Assembly (NCBI GenBank): GCA_002869315.1
Contig: PKTD01000278.1
Location: 1 to 57,613 of the forward strand
Length of the DNA: 57,613 nucleotides
DNA from: Marinilabiliales bacterium
GTDB lineage: Bacteria > Bacteroidota > Bacteroidia > Bacteroidales > F082
Direction: 5' to 3'
Shown: one piece after another, positions 1 to 8,185 of the stretch
Layout of the letters: every line of letters starts with the position of its first letter
Numbering within the stretch: the first letter of the stretch is position 1
The notes under the pieces: model-generated
What the model was told of the DNA's origin: nothing
The model's database searches: none
Seen by the model: only the letters and a program-made list of their open reading frames with translations
Made by a program: the position numbers and the translations under genes

Positions 1-93
1 AAACATATTATTGAAGGCCACCAGCAAACAATATCAGTGCGAAGTACCCAAGGTGAAGGCACCACCTTTTCATTTACACTTGATAAGCCATAA
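1..93 (+). CDS. Sensor histidine kinase, C-terminal end (partial)
   Basis: The window opens inside this reading frame. It runs in frame 1 for 30 codons to a TAA. The visible end contains GEGTTFSFTL, which is the usual last strand of a histidine kinase HATPase_c domain (G3 box followed by the closing beta strand). Nothing of the sensor part is visible, so the class of kinase cannot be told. The gene converges on the polyprenyl synthase. Confidence 0.65.
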   Translation, partial: KHIIEGHQQTISVRSTQGEGTTFSFTLDKP

Positions 94-142
94 AGAAATA
101 TTTTCCTAATAAACCTATTACAATTAATTATAAAAGTTGTTG

Positions 143-161
143 TGTATACTAACAGTATGCA
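143..161 (+). terminator. Possible weak stem-loop between convergent genes
   Basis: An 8-bp stem with one G-T wobble (TGTATACT / AGTATGCA) and an AAC loop lies in the 77-base gap between the kinase tail and the end of the polyprenyl synthase. No clear T-run follows on either strand, so termination is only a guess. Confidence 0.25.
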
Positions 162-170
162 TTATTAAAG

Positions 171-1148
171 TTACTTTTTACGGTCTATGGTATAATGGAT
201 TAATTGTTCCAGAGATTTTCTGGCCTGGTTATCCGGGAAATCATAAAGAATATCCAGAGCCTTTTGCTTAAACTCATGCATTTTTTCGGTGGCGTATTTC
301 ATACCACCGGAATTGCTTACCTTGTCCATAAGAAATTCAACTTTTTTCCTGTCATTATTATGACGTTTTACTATATTAATCATTTGCCTTTTTTCAGTAC
401 TTGCCGAATTGTTTAACAAATAGATTAATGGTAAAGTCATTTTCTTTTCTTTAATATCAATGCCTGTTGGTTTACCCGCTATATTGGTCTTTTGAAAATC
501 AAACAAGTCATCTTTTATTTGGAACGCCATACCTGCATTCTCGCCTACTTGATGCATTTTATTTATATCTTCTTCGGATGCCCCTGCTGAGGCTGCTCCT
601 GTTGCAAAACAAGCAGCTAATAAGGAAGCCGTTTTCTGTCTGATAATTTCATAGTAAACTTCCTCACTTATATCTAATTTTCTGGCTTTTTCTATTTGCA
701 AAAGTTCTCCTTCACTCATGTCCTTTACGGCTTTGGAAACAATCTCAAGTAATCCGTATTCCTTATTTTCCAAAGCTAAAAGCAGTCCTCTGGATAGCAA
801 ATAATCTCCAACTAAAACAGCTGCTTTGTTTTTCCAAAGTGCATTTATTGAGAATCTTCCTCTTCTCTCCATGGAATCATCAACAACATCATCATGTACT
901 AATGTTGCAGTATGCATAAGTTCTATTAGTGTCGCCGCGTTGTATGTGGAAGTATCAACTTTATCAAAAAGCAGTGAACTATAAATTACAAACAAAGGAC
1001 GCATTTGCTTGCCCTTTGATTTTAGAATATAGTTAGTGATGATGTTGAGCAGATAAACTCTGGACCTGGCAGTTTTTCGGAATACCTTCTGGAATTCCTC
1101 CAGATGATTTTCAATTGGCTTTTTAATCGATTTTAATCCAGACATCAT
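171..1148 (-). CDS. Polyprenyl (trans-isoprenyl) diphosphate synthase
   Basis: Condenses isopentenyl diphosphate onto allylic diphosphates to make the long isoprenoid chain of quinones, in the cytoplasm. It shows both aspartate-rich motifs: DDVVD near residue 88 (first) and DDLFD near residue 215 (second), plus the family GKQMRP start near residue 50. Its length of about 325 residues is normal. The frame stays open upstream to a TTG at 1166, but the exact -7 promoter box of this gene covers 1164-1171. Transcription should therefore start near 1158, and the ATG at 1148 (or 1145) is preferred over TTG 1166 or ATG 1163. Octaprenyl or heptaprenyl specificity cannot be read from sequence. Confidence 0.9.
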   Translation of the reverse strand: MMSGLKSIKKPIENHLEEFQKVFRKTARSRVYLLNIITNYILKSKGKQMRPLFVIYSSLLFDKVDTSTYNAATLIELMHTATLVHDDVVDDSMERRGRFSINALWKNKAAVLVGDYLLSRGLLLALENKEYGLLEIVSKAVKDMSEGELLQIEKARKLDISEEVYYEIIRQKTASLLAACFATGAASAGASEEDINKMHQVGENAGMAFQIKDDLFDFQKTNIAGKPTGIDIKEKKMTLPLIYLLNNSASTEKRQMINIVKRHNNDRKKVEFLMDKVSNSGGMKYATEKMHEFKQKALDILYDFPDNQARKSLEQLIHYTIDRKK

Positions 1149-1163
1149 TATAATTGGAGACAT

Positions 1164-1171
1164 CAAAATTA
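1164..1171 (-). promoter_or_regulatory. -7 promoter element for polyprenyl synthase
   Basis: TAatTTTG on the minus strand matches the Bacteroidetes consensus TAnnTTTG exactly and ends 15 bases before the ATG at 1148. It overlaps the most upstream possible start codon, which argues against that start. Confidence 0.6.
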
Positions 1172-1174
1172 AGT

Positions 1175-1182
1175 TATTTTTG
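1175..1182 (+). promoter_or_regulatory. -7 promoter element for radical SAM gene
   Basis: TAttTTTG ends 14 bases before the ATG. A TTG at 1154-1156, 18 bases upstream, could serve as the -33 element. It sits only 3 bases from the divergent minus-strand box. Confidence 0.6.
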
Positions 1183-1196
1183 CAAAAAATATATTT

Positions 1197-1970
1197 ATGG
1201 CAGGCTTTTTATTCGATAATATGGTTTTTGGCCCTGTCTTCAGCAGAAGACTTGGAGTTTCCCTTGGAATAAATTTACTTCCGATAGATAATAAATACTG
1301 TAACTTTAATTGTATTTATTGTGAGTGCGGTTGGACAAATAATAAAAAGGGAAAAATGATTCTTGCCAAACGCGAAGAACTAAAACAACAACTGGAAGAA
1401 AAACTAAAGGAAGTACAAGGAACAGTAAATGAGCCTGATGCAATTACATTTGCAGGTAATGGCGAGCCTACAATCCATCCTGAATTTGCAGAAATTATTG
1501 ACGATACTATTGAGTTAAGAGATAAGTATGCACCAAAAGCGGCAGTGAGTATACTTTCTAATGCAACTATGCTTTTAAAACCAAAAGTTGCCGAAGCTCT
1601 TAAAAAAGTTGATAAAAACATTCAAAAACTCGATTCGGGAATTGAAAGTACATATAAGGCAATAAATCAGGCCTTAGGCAACAAAAGCCTCGAATCAATA
1701 GTTGAAGGTCTTATGAGTTTTGATGGGAAACTAATCATCCAAACTCTTTTCCTAAGAGGTGAATATGACGGTCAGCAAGTTGATAATACTACTCCTGAAG
1801 AAGTAGAAGCATGGTTGACAATAGTAAAAAAAGTAAATCCTGAATATGTTATGCTTTATCCCATAGAAAGAGGAACTCCGGCGGAAAACATAGAAAAAAT
1901 TTCCAAGGAAGAGCTGCAAAAAATTGCCCAAAAAGTAGAAGCAGCAGGAATCAGGGCAGAGGTTTATTAA
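1197..1970 (+). CDS. Radical SAM protein
   Basis: The iron-sulfur motif CNFNCIYC (Cys35, Cys39, Cys42, with a further Cys44) is the CxxxCxxC signature of radical SAM enzymes, which cleave S-adenosylmethionine to start radical chemistry. GNGEPT near residue 83 is the usual SAM-binding GGE-like motif. At 257 residues it is a stand-alone radical SAM core without an added C-terminal cluster domain. The substrate is unknown; related short proteins are annotated only as radical SAM domain proteins. It is transcribed divergently from the polyprenyl synthase from a very short shared promoter region. Confidence 0.85.
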   Translation: MAGFLFDNMVFGPVFSRRLGVSLGINLLPIDNKYCNFNCIYCECGWTNNKKGKMILAKREELKQQLEEKLKEVQGTVNEPDAITFAGNGEPTIHPEFAEIIDDTIELRDKYAPKAAVSILSNATMLLKPKVAEALKKVDKNIQKLDSGIESTYKAINQALGNKSLESIVEGLMSFDGKLIIQTLFLRGEYDGQQVDNTTPEEVEAWLTIVKKVNPEYVMLYPIERGTPAENIEKISKEELQKIAQKVEAAGIRAEVY

Positions 1971-2016
1971 GTGGTATTTTAAATGGATTAAGTTCCTATG
2001 CTTGAGTAATTTTTTC

Positions 2017-2024
2017 TAATTTCG
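2017..2024 (+). promoter_or_regulatory. Probable -7 element for manA
   Basis: TAatTTCG matches seven of eight positions of TAnnTTTG and lies 17 bases before the ATG of the isomerase. The position is right but the match is imperfect. Confidence 0.4.
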
Positions 2025-2041
2025 CTACAAAATTTTTTTTC

Positions 2042-3022
2042 ATGAATAGTTTATATCCTTTAAAATTCAAGCCTATATTTAAAGACAAAATTTGGGGTGG
2101 ACAAAAAATTAAAACCTCCTTAAAACTTGATTATGGCGATTTGCCTAACTGTGGTGAAGCCTGGATGATGTCAGGTGTTGAAGGTAATCCTACTTTAGTT
2201 GATAACGGTTTTTTAGCGGGGAATGAACTAAATGAAATAGTTGAGATATATATGGGAGAACTTGTGGGCGACAAAGTTTTTAATCAGTTTGGTAATGAGT
2301 TTCCCTTATTAATAAAATTTATTGACTCTAACGATTGGCTCTCAATACAGGTGCATCCTGATGATGAACTGGCACGTAAACGCAATATAGGTTATGGTAA
2401 AACCGAAATGTGGTATATGCTGGATGCAACAGAAGATGCTGAATTAATTGCCGGATTCAATAAAAAAACTGACAAGAACGAATATCTAAAGCATCTTGAA
2501 AACAAAACTCTTAAAGAAGTATTAAACTTTGAAAAGGTGGAAAAAGGAGATGTCTTTTATATCCCTGCTGGAAGGGTTCATGCTTTGGGACCAGGATGCC
2601 TTTTGGCAGAAATTCAGCAAACATCCGATACTACATATCGTATTTATGATTGGGACAGAATTGATGCAACAGGAATGTTTAGAGAACTTCATACCGAAGA
2701 AGCACTTGATGCAATTGATTTTGAATATCATGAAAAATATAAGACGGAATACAATAAAACATTAAATGAAACTAATGAACTGGTAGACAGTCAGTATTTT
2801 ACTACTCGGATTTTACATCTTGATAAACCTGTTCTAAAAAATTATGCTGCACTCGACAGTTTTGTAATTTATATAGCAACTGAAGGAGATTTAGAAATAA
2901 AATGGGATGGTGGAAGTATTGGTTTGCATAAAGGTGAAACCCTTTTGGTTCCTGCTTCTATAGATAATATTGCCATAAAGCCGGCAAGAAAAAGCACATT
3001 ATTGGAAATATTTATTTCTTGA
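2042..3022 (+). CDS. manA: Mannose-6-phosphate isomerase, type I
   Basis: Interconverts mannose 6-phosphate and fructose 6-phosphate, feeding GDP-mannose and sugar catabolism; a cytosolic zinc enzyme. The cupin motif SIQVHPDD at about residues 101-108 supplies zinc ligands, followed by GKTEMWY near 119-125 and PAGRVHALGPG near 175-185. Its length of 326 residues fits the short type I form found in Bacteroidetes and Firmicutes. It stands alone between the radical SAM gene and the redox cluster. Confidence 0.92.
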   Translation: MNSLYPLKFKPIFKDKIWGGQKIKTSLKLDYGDLPNCGEAWMMSGVEGNPTLVDNGFLAGNELNEIVEIYMGELVGDKVFNQFGNEFPLLIKFIDSNDWLSIQVHPDDELARKRNIGYGKTEMWYMLDATEDAELIAGFNKKTDKNEYLKHLENKTLKEVLNFEKVEKGDVFYIPAGRVHALGPGCLLAEIQQTSDTTYRIYDWDRIDATGMFRELHTEEALDAIDFEYHEKYKTEYNKTLNETNELVDSQYFTTRILHLDKPVLKNYAALDSFVIYIATEGDLEIKWDGGSIGLHKGETLLVPASIDNIAIKPARKSTLLEIFIS

Positions 3023-3127
3023 TTATTAATTCAGATTAATTTTTGATAATAAATTTTGTGCAACTTAAAAAAAAATAGTGTTGTCTTAGCAGCAGTTCAA
3101 TGAAATAAATAATCAATATATTATATA

Positions 3128-3649
3128 ATGAAGAATCTAATTTTAGTTAGTTTATTAAGCCTTTTATCTTTGGCAGCGGTATCACAAAATTCCGAAAAAA
3201 ATACTAATTTACCATCGGTAAATATTAAAACTCTTGACGGACAGACGTTTAATACTCAAGATATTACAAATGACGGCAAGCCAGTTATTATTAGTTTTTG
3301 GGCGCTTTGGTGTAAGCCATGTAAAAAGGAACTTGATGCTTTTAATGAAAATTACGAGGATTGGGTTGACGAAACAGGAGTAAAGGTTTTTGCTATTTCA
3401 ATTGATGACTCAAGATCAACTGCTAAAGTTCTTCCTTTTGTAAGTGGTAAAGACTGGGAATTTGAAGTTCTTCTTGATCCCAATGGCGACTTTAAACGTG
3501 CCTTAAACGTTAATATGATTCCTCATACATTTCTACTTGACGGTGATGGTAAAATTGTGTATCAGCATACTTCATATTACGAAGGAGGGGAATTTGAATT
3601 ATATGAATTGGTGAAAAAAGTAGCCAATGGTGAAACTTTAGGAAAGTAA
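3128..3649 (+). CDS. TlpA-like periplasmic thioredoxin-fold protein
   Basis: An N-terminal signal peptide (about residues 1-19, ending AVSQ) is followed by an AhpC/TSA-Redoxin fold with the active site WCKPC (Cys62, Cys65). This marks a periplasmic thiol-disulfide oxidoreductase. The stop is 30 bases before the DUF6029-like barrel, which is followed 11 bases later by the Omp28 lipoprotein, so the three look like one operon. The partner protein is unknown; the neighbouring CxxC lipoprotein is an obvious candidate (inference). Confidence 0.88.
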   Translation: MKNLILVSLLSLLSLAAVSQNSEKNTNLPSVNIKTLDGQTFNTQDITNDGKPVIISFWALWCKPCKKELDAFNENYEDWVDETGVKVFAISIDDSRSTAKVLPFVSGKDWEFEVLLDPNGDFKRALNVNMIPHTFLLDGDGKIVYQHTSYYEGGEFELYELVKKVANGETLGK

Positions 3650-3679
3650 TAGGATTATTTTCCAACAAACATTTAATCT

Positions 3680-5365
3680 ATGAAAAGGTTTAAATTTATT
3701 TTCTTACTGTTATTTCTTTTAACATTTGGAATTAAAACGGTAAATTCACAAATATCAGATTTGATAAACCGATCTGAAGTTCACGGTAGTTTTGAGATTG
3801 ATGGACAATATTACCAGGCCGATAATGCACTAGGGATTACTGATAGTCTATTAGGTGGCAGAAAATTGGGACTTAATGGCTTTGGAAATATCACATATAC
3901 TCTGGGAAAATTTTCTGCAGGTATGCGTTATGAAGCTTACCTTACTCCAATCGCCGGCTTTGATCCCGCTCTGGAAGGAAATGGTTTTCCTTATTTATGG
4001 GCTGCATATAATGATGATAATTTTAGCGTTACAGTTGGTAACTTTTATGAGCAGTTCGGAAGTGGTTTTGTTCTTAGAACCTATGAAGAATGGGCACTTG
4101 GTTATGATAATTCTCTAAATGGCGTCAGGGTTACTTATGAACCTGTAAAAGGTTTGTTATTTAAAGCTGTTTATGGAACACAAAGATATTTCTGGGATAA
4201 GTTTGAAAAGAACGACCTTGGTATTGTTAGAGGTGTTGATGCTGAAATGAATTTTAATGACCTGTTTAAAGCAATGTCGAACTCAAAATTCAGGTTTGTT
4301 TTGGGAGGTAGCATGGTGAGTAAATTTCAGGTAGATGAAAACCCAATCTATAAATTGCCCGAAAATGTTGCATCTTTTGCTGGAAGAGCAAATATTGGTT
4401 ATGGTAAGTTTAACTTATCAACAGAATATGCATATAAAATTAATGATCCCTCAGCAATAAATAATTATATCTATAAAGAAGGTCAAGCATTTATAGCCTC
4501 AGCAAGTTACTCCACAAAAGGCTTAGGAATTTTTGCTCAATTCAAGCGTATCGATAATTTTAGTTTTAGGTCCGATCGTGATGTTACTGCTAATGCTCTC
4601 GATATTAGCTATTTGCCACCAATTACCGAAAGCCATACTTATGCTTTAACATCTATGTATCCTTATGCTACCCAGCCTAATGGCGAAATTGGATTTCAGT
4701 TCCAGGTGAACTATAAAGTGCCAAAAAAGAGTAAGTTGGGAGGTAAGTATGGTATGGGAATAGAAATAAATTATTCACAAATAAATGATATAGTTCGTAA
4801 TAAGGTAAATGACACAACAGCAATTAACCAAAAAGGTACATTGGGATATACTTCTGATTTTTTAAAGTTTGGTGACCAAATTTTCTGGCGCGATTTACAT
4901 ATTACTATAAATAAGAAATTCAGTCGTAAAGTAAAAGGTATCTTCCAGTATATGTACCAAACTTACGACATAGCAACCATAGAAGGCCATCCTGGTGAAC
5001 CAGAAGTTAATTCACATATTGCAGTTGCTGATGTTACCTATAAGTTCACTTCTACAAAATCATTAAGAATGGAAGTTCAGGGATTGTGGACTAAGGAAGA
5101 TATGGGCGATTGGGCTGCAGTTTTACTTGAATATACTATTTCACCGCATTGGTTTTTCTCTATTACAGATCAATATAATTATGGAAATTCTGTGGTGGCC
5201 GACCAAACACATTATTTCTCTGCTGCATTTGGCTATACTTATAAAACAACACGTTTTCAGTTTACTTATGGTAGACAGAGAGAGGGCATTGTATGTGTTG
5301 GAGGTGTTTGCCGTCAGGTGCCTGCTGCCAGTGGATTATCATTTGCAATATCAACTAACTTTTAA
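3680..5365 (+). CDS. DUF6029-like outer-membrane beta-barrel protein
   Basis: A 561-residue protein with a signal peptide (about 1-23, ending VNSQ) followed by alternating aromatic/polar beta-strand sequence to a C-terminal aromatic residue (SFAISTNF), typical of Bacteroidetes barrels. Sequence around VGNFYEQFGSG and GYDNSLNGVRV near residues 115-155 resembles the DUF6029 family, recognised from memory. It has a CVGGVC motif close to the C-terminus, so one more cysteine pair is present next to two thioredoxin-fold genes. No molecular function is known for the family. Confidence 0.75.
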   Translation: MKRFKFIFLLLFLLTFGIKTVNSQISDLINRSEVHGSFEIDGQYYQADNALGITDSLLGGRKLGLNGFGNITYTLGKFSAGMRYEAYLTPIAGFDPALEGNGFPYLWAAYNDDNFSVTVGNFYEQFGSGFVLRTYEEWALGYDNSLNGVRVTYEPVKGLLFKAVYGTQRYFWDKFEKNDLGIVRGVDAEMNFNDLFKAMSNSKFRFVLGGSMVSKFQVDENPIYKLPENVASFAGRANIGYGKFNLSTEYAYKINDPSAINNYIYKEGQAFIASASYSTKGLGIFAQFKRIDNFSFRSDRDVTANALDISYLPPITESHTYALTSMYPYATQPNGEIGFQFQVNYKVPKKSKLGGKYGMGIEINYSQINDIVRNKVNDTTAINQKGTLGYTSDFLKFGDQIFWRDLHITINKKFSRKVKGIFQYMYQTYDIATIEGHPGEPEVNSHIAVADVTYKFTSTKSLRMEVQGLWTKEDMGDWAAVLLEYTISPHWFFSITDQYNYGNSVVADQTHYFSAAFGYTYKTTRFQFTYGRQREGIVCVGGVCRQVPAASGLSFAISTNF

Positions 5366-5376
5366 AGCAATTTAAA

Positions 5377-6216
5377 ATGAAAATATTTAAAATATTCCCC
5401 TTACTTTTATTTGTGGCATTTGCTTTTTCAACTTGCGATAAAGTTGAAGCACCATATCAAACAGGCTTTGACTGCGAAAGTGGAAATCAAAATGTTTTAA
5501 TTGAAGATTATACAGGACATACCTGTGTAAACTGCCCCAGTGCAGCTGTTACAGCACACGATATAAAATCAAATTGTGAGGAAAGAGTGATAGTTATTGC
5601 TGTTCATGCAGGATATTTTGCCGAACCCCTTGAAGGAACAGATTTTGACTATGATTTCAGAACTCCTACAGGAAATATTTGGAATGATTATTTTGGTATC
5701 GTTTCAAATCCTAATGGCTTGGTAAACAGAATGAACAATGATGGAAATTATATCATACCTCCTGGTCAGTGGGCTGCTGAAGCAACAAAATTATTGTCAC
5801 AAAATGCCCCTGTAGATATAGAAATAAACAATGAGTTTAATGCTACAGATAATAAATTGAAAACTACAATAAATGCCAATTTTATTGATGCGTTATCAGG
5901 TAATTATAATCTGGTAGTTTGTATAACAGAAGATAATATTGTTAAAGCACAGAAAAATAATAATTCATCCATAGGAGATGTGCCAGAAATACTTGATTAT
6001 GAGCATATGCATGTTTTGAGAAAGGTTGTTAGCCAACAATGGGGTGACCAATTATTTGACGGTTATGTCGATGCTTTTGAATCACTTAGTAAATCATATG
6101 AAATTTCATTTGATGGTACCGATTGGAACCCGGAAAACTGCAATGTGGTTGCTTTTATTACAAATGTCTCTGATAAATCTGTTGTTCAGGTAAATGAAAG
6201 TGCCATTGTTGAGTAG
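5377..6216 (+). CDS. Omp28-related lipoprotein with CxxC motif
   Basis: A lipoprotein signal (lipobox FSTC, Cys20) is followed by EDYTGHTCVNCP with Cys50 and Cys53, the redox-like CxxC of the Omp28 family, whose domain has a thioredoxin-like fold. Length 279. It begins 11 bases after the barrel gene and is followed by a good terminator, so it closes the TlpA-barrel-Omp28 operon. The family was first described as an outer-membrane antigen in Porphyromonas; its function is not established. Confidence 0.82.
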   Translation: MKIFKIFPLLLFVAFAFSTCDKVEAPYQTGFDCESGNQNVLIEDYTGHTCVNCPSAAVTAHDIKSNCEERVIVIAVHAGYFAEPLEGTDFDYDFRTPTGNIWNDYFGIVSNPNGLVNRMNNDGNYIIPPGQWAAEATKLLSQNAPVDIEINNEFNATDNKLKTTINANFIDALSGNYNLVVCITEDNIVKAQKNNNSSIGDVPEILDYEHMHVLRKVVSQQWGDQLFDGYVDAFESLSKSYEISFDGTDWNPENCNVVAFITNVSDKSVVQVNESAIVE

Positions 6217-6236
6217 AAAAAATTAAATCTAAATTT

Positions 6237-6274
6237 AAAATGCGGCTATGAAGTATTATGGTCGCATTTTTTTT
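6237..6274 (+). terminator. Intrinsic terminator after the Omp28 gene
   Basis: AAAATGCGGC pairs with GTCGCATTTT (one G-T wobble) across a 14-base loop and is followed by a run of T. It lies 20 bases after the Omp28 stop and closes that operon. Confidence 0.75.
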
Positions 6275-6366
6275 GTCTTTTGTTAATCTTTCCTAAAAAC
6301 ATATAATAAACTGACAGAATTACTGTCTGTTAACATTGGTATTGATTTTGACAGGATTTTTATTAT

Positions 6367-6374
6367 TAATTTTG
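6367..6374 (+). promoter_or_regulatory. -7 promoter element for the acidic protein gene
   Basis: TAatTTTG is an exact match ending 7 bases before the ATG at 6382. TTTG at 6347-6350 is a candidate -33 element, though its 16-base spacing is short. Confidence 0.55.
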
Positions 6375-6381
6375 CAAAAGT

Positions 6382-6798
6382 ATGGAAGACGAGAATTTTA
6401 AAAAAGATTTAGATGAGTTGTTCAGGTTGTTTAACAAACTGATAAAAGACCGTCCTATTGAAGATGTGCCAGGCCTAAATCAAGGCATGTTAAAGCAATT
6501 TGAATTCTTCTTTTCAAATTATGAAAATATGAAGGATCAAATTAGCCAGCAACTGCAGGGACAGTTTGGTGAGCCTGTAAAAGAAATGGTTAAGGGCCTT
6601 ATACAACAACTAAAAGATGAACTGGGTGAAGACGATTTTCTAGATACAATTGAAGAAGAAGATGACCTTATTCTGGAAGATGAAATAAAAAAAATAGAGG
6701 GAAAAACAGAAAGAGAAAAAATAGATGAACTATTGAAAACTCCTGGTTTAACTGAAGAACAAATTGATGAACTTCTCGACAGAAGGTCAAATCTTTAA
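6382..6798 (+). CDS. Acidic, helical protein of unknown function
   Basis: 138 residues with no signal peptide and no membrane segment, and a strongly acidic central stretch (IEEEDDLILEDE near residues 94-105). The C-terminus contains PGLTEEQIDELLDRR, a short helix-turn-helix-like repeat of the kind seen in small scaffolding proteins. No family was recognised. It ends 8 bases before the membrane-anchored TlpA-like gene and should be co-transcribed with it. It probably stays in the cytoplasm. Confidence 0.7.
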   Translation: MEDENFKKDLDELFRLFNKLIKDRPIEDVPGLNQGMLKQFEFFFSNYENMKDQISQQLQGQFGEPVKEMVKGLIQQLKDELGEDDFLDTIEEEDDLILEDEIKKIEGKTEREKIDELLKTPGLTEEQIDELLDRRSNL

Positions 6799-6806
6799 TA
6801 TCTTAT

Positions 6807-7415
6807 ATGGCTTTCAACATAAACAACTACTTTAAAAACTATTTTAAAAAGAAATCTGTTTTCAGTATAGTAACAGATTTTGCCTTAATTATATTAATAG
6901 TTTTATTGATAATCCCTGGAACCAGAACTCATGTAAGTTCTTTCTTTATTAAACTTACATCCTTGCCACCCTCAACTCTTGATGTTGACGAACAATTTAC
7001 AGTTAGTGAAAATACTTTATATTGGCAATTAACAGATTTACAGGGAAATAAATTTAGTTTTCAAGAGTTAAATAAAAAGCCAGTATTTCTAAATGTTTGG
7101 GCTACCTGGTGCCCGCCATGTGTAGCTGAATTACCCGGAATTGAAGAATTACAAAATGAATTCGGAAATGAGGTAAACTTCATAATGCTTACCAACGAAG
7201 ACAAATCAACGGTTGATGCTTTTATAGAAAAGCATAATTACCATAACCTAAAGATTTACTATTCACCAACACTTCCTTCCGACTTCTCAACTCAAAGTAT
7301 ACCCGCAACTTTTGTGCTCGACAAAACAGGAAAGGTACTGGTAAGTAAAAAAGGAGCAGCAAGGTGGAATTCATCAAAAATGAAAAACTTATTAAACAGA
7401 TTAATAAAAGAATAG
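6807..7415 (+). CDS. Membrane-anchored TlpA-like thioredoxin
   Basis: One transmembrane helix (about residues 18-38) anchors a periplasmic Redoxin/TlpA domain with the active site WCPPC (Cys102, Cys105) and the cis-proline region SIPATFVLD near residue 170. This form is typical of disulfide reductases for cytochrome c maturation or general periplasmic redox. It follows the acidic protein by 8 bases and is the second thioredoxin-fold protein within 4 kb. No cytochrome c maturation genes are in the window, so the client is unknown. Confidence 0.88.
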   Translation: MAFNINNYFKNYFKKKSVFSIVTDFALIILIVLLIIPGTRTHVSSFFIKLTSLPPSTLDVDEQFTVSENTLYWQLTDLQGNKFSFQELNKKPVFLNVWATWCPPCVAELPGIEELQNEFGNEVNFIMLTNEDKSTVDAFIEKHNYHNLKIYYSPTLPSDFSTQSIPATFVLDKTGKVLVSKKGAARWNSSKMKNLLNRLIKE

Positions 7416-7425
7416 ATAGCAATAG

Positions 7426-7433
7426 TATATTTG
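7426..7433 (+). promoter_or_regulatory. -7 promoter element for barrel protein
   Basis: TAtaTTTG is an exact match. It ends 15 bases before the ATG at 7449 and contains the TTG at 7431 that could be mistaken for the start codon, so the gene starts at 7449. Confidence 0.6.
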
Positions 7434-7448
7434 CAAAAAAATTATAAT

Positions 7449-8117
7449 ATGAAGAAGTCGATATTAATACTTATAGTTGCCATTTTTATTGGACAAAGTA
7501 GTTTTTCTCAGGGTCTTAGCGAATCCGTGAAGAAAAAATTTACCATAGGGGCAGATTTTTTTACTGATATTTGGTATGGTGTACCTGATGGTGTTGATAC
7601 CAGAACTATTAATCAGGGAGCCACAGTATTTGGTATGCTAAACTTCCCTCTGGGAGAAGGAATGACATCTTTTTCCATAGGTCTTGGAATAAGAAATCAT
7701 AATATGTATTCCGACTCACGTATTATGGATGTAAAAGCAGATACAATAACTTTTACACAAATACCAGATGGTGTATCGTACAGAAGGAGTAAAGTAAACC
7801 TTGTTTATATAGACTTACCTGTAGAGTTTAAAATCAGATTCAATAGCGGGTTTAAAGTTACTGTCGGTTTTAAAGCAGGTTGGAATATTGATTCAAAAAC
7901 AAAATACTATGGTGACGATTTTGATGCTCCAATTGGACGTAAAGTAAAATCAAAATCCATCAGACATCTGGAATCTTTTTCTTATGGACCTACATTAAGA
8001 ATTGGGTATAAGTTTGTAAGTTTATATAGTTATTATCAGATTTCGGATGCTTTCACAAGGAATTTAGGTCCTGAATTAAGGCCATTTTCTATAGGTTTAA
8101 CAATAACTCCATTCTAG
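7449..8117 (+). CDS. Small outer-membrane beta-barrel protein (porin family)
   Basis: A signal peptide (MKKSILILIVAIFIGQ, cleaved after SFSQ) precedes about 200 residues of alternating beta-strand sequence with no cysteine, ending in a hydrophobic strand (GLTITPF). This is the pattern of an eight-strand OmpW/OmpA-like barrel common in Bacteroidetes. The ATG at 7449 is chosen because the promoter box overlaps the upstream TTG. A strong terminator follows. Function unknown. Confidence 0.75.
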   Translation: MKKSILILIVAIFIGQSSFSQGLSESVKKKFTIGADFFTDIWYGVPDGVDTRTINQGATVFGMLNFPLGEGMTSFSIGLGIRNHNMYSDSRIMDVKADTITFTQIPDGVSYRRSKVNLVYIDLPVEFKIRFNSGFKVTVGFKAGWNIDSKTKYYGDDFDAPIGRKVKSKSIRHLESFSYGPTLRIGYKFVSLYSYYQISDAFTRNLGPELRPFSIGLTITPF

Positions 8118-8139
8118 AAAATAATAAATGATATTAATG

Positions 8140-8173
8140 AAGCAGTCTTACCTTAGGTAGGACTGCTTTTTTT
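8140..8173 (+). terminator. Strong intrinsic terminator
   Basis: A 13-bp stem with one G-T wobble (AAGCAGTCTTACC / GGTAGGACTGCTT), TTA loop and a following T-run. It separates the barrel gene from the convergent cinA gene. Confidence 0.88.
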
Positions 8174-8185
8174 ATTCATTATGAA

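Noticed and set aside
7431-7448. TTG start for the barrel protein six codons upstream
   Set aside because: The TTG is part of an exact -7 promoter box, and the signal peptide begins normally at ATG 7449.
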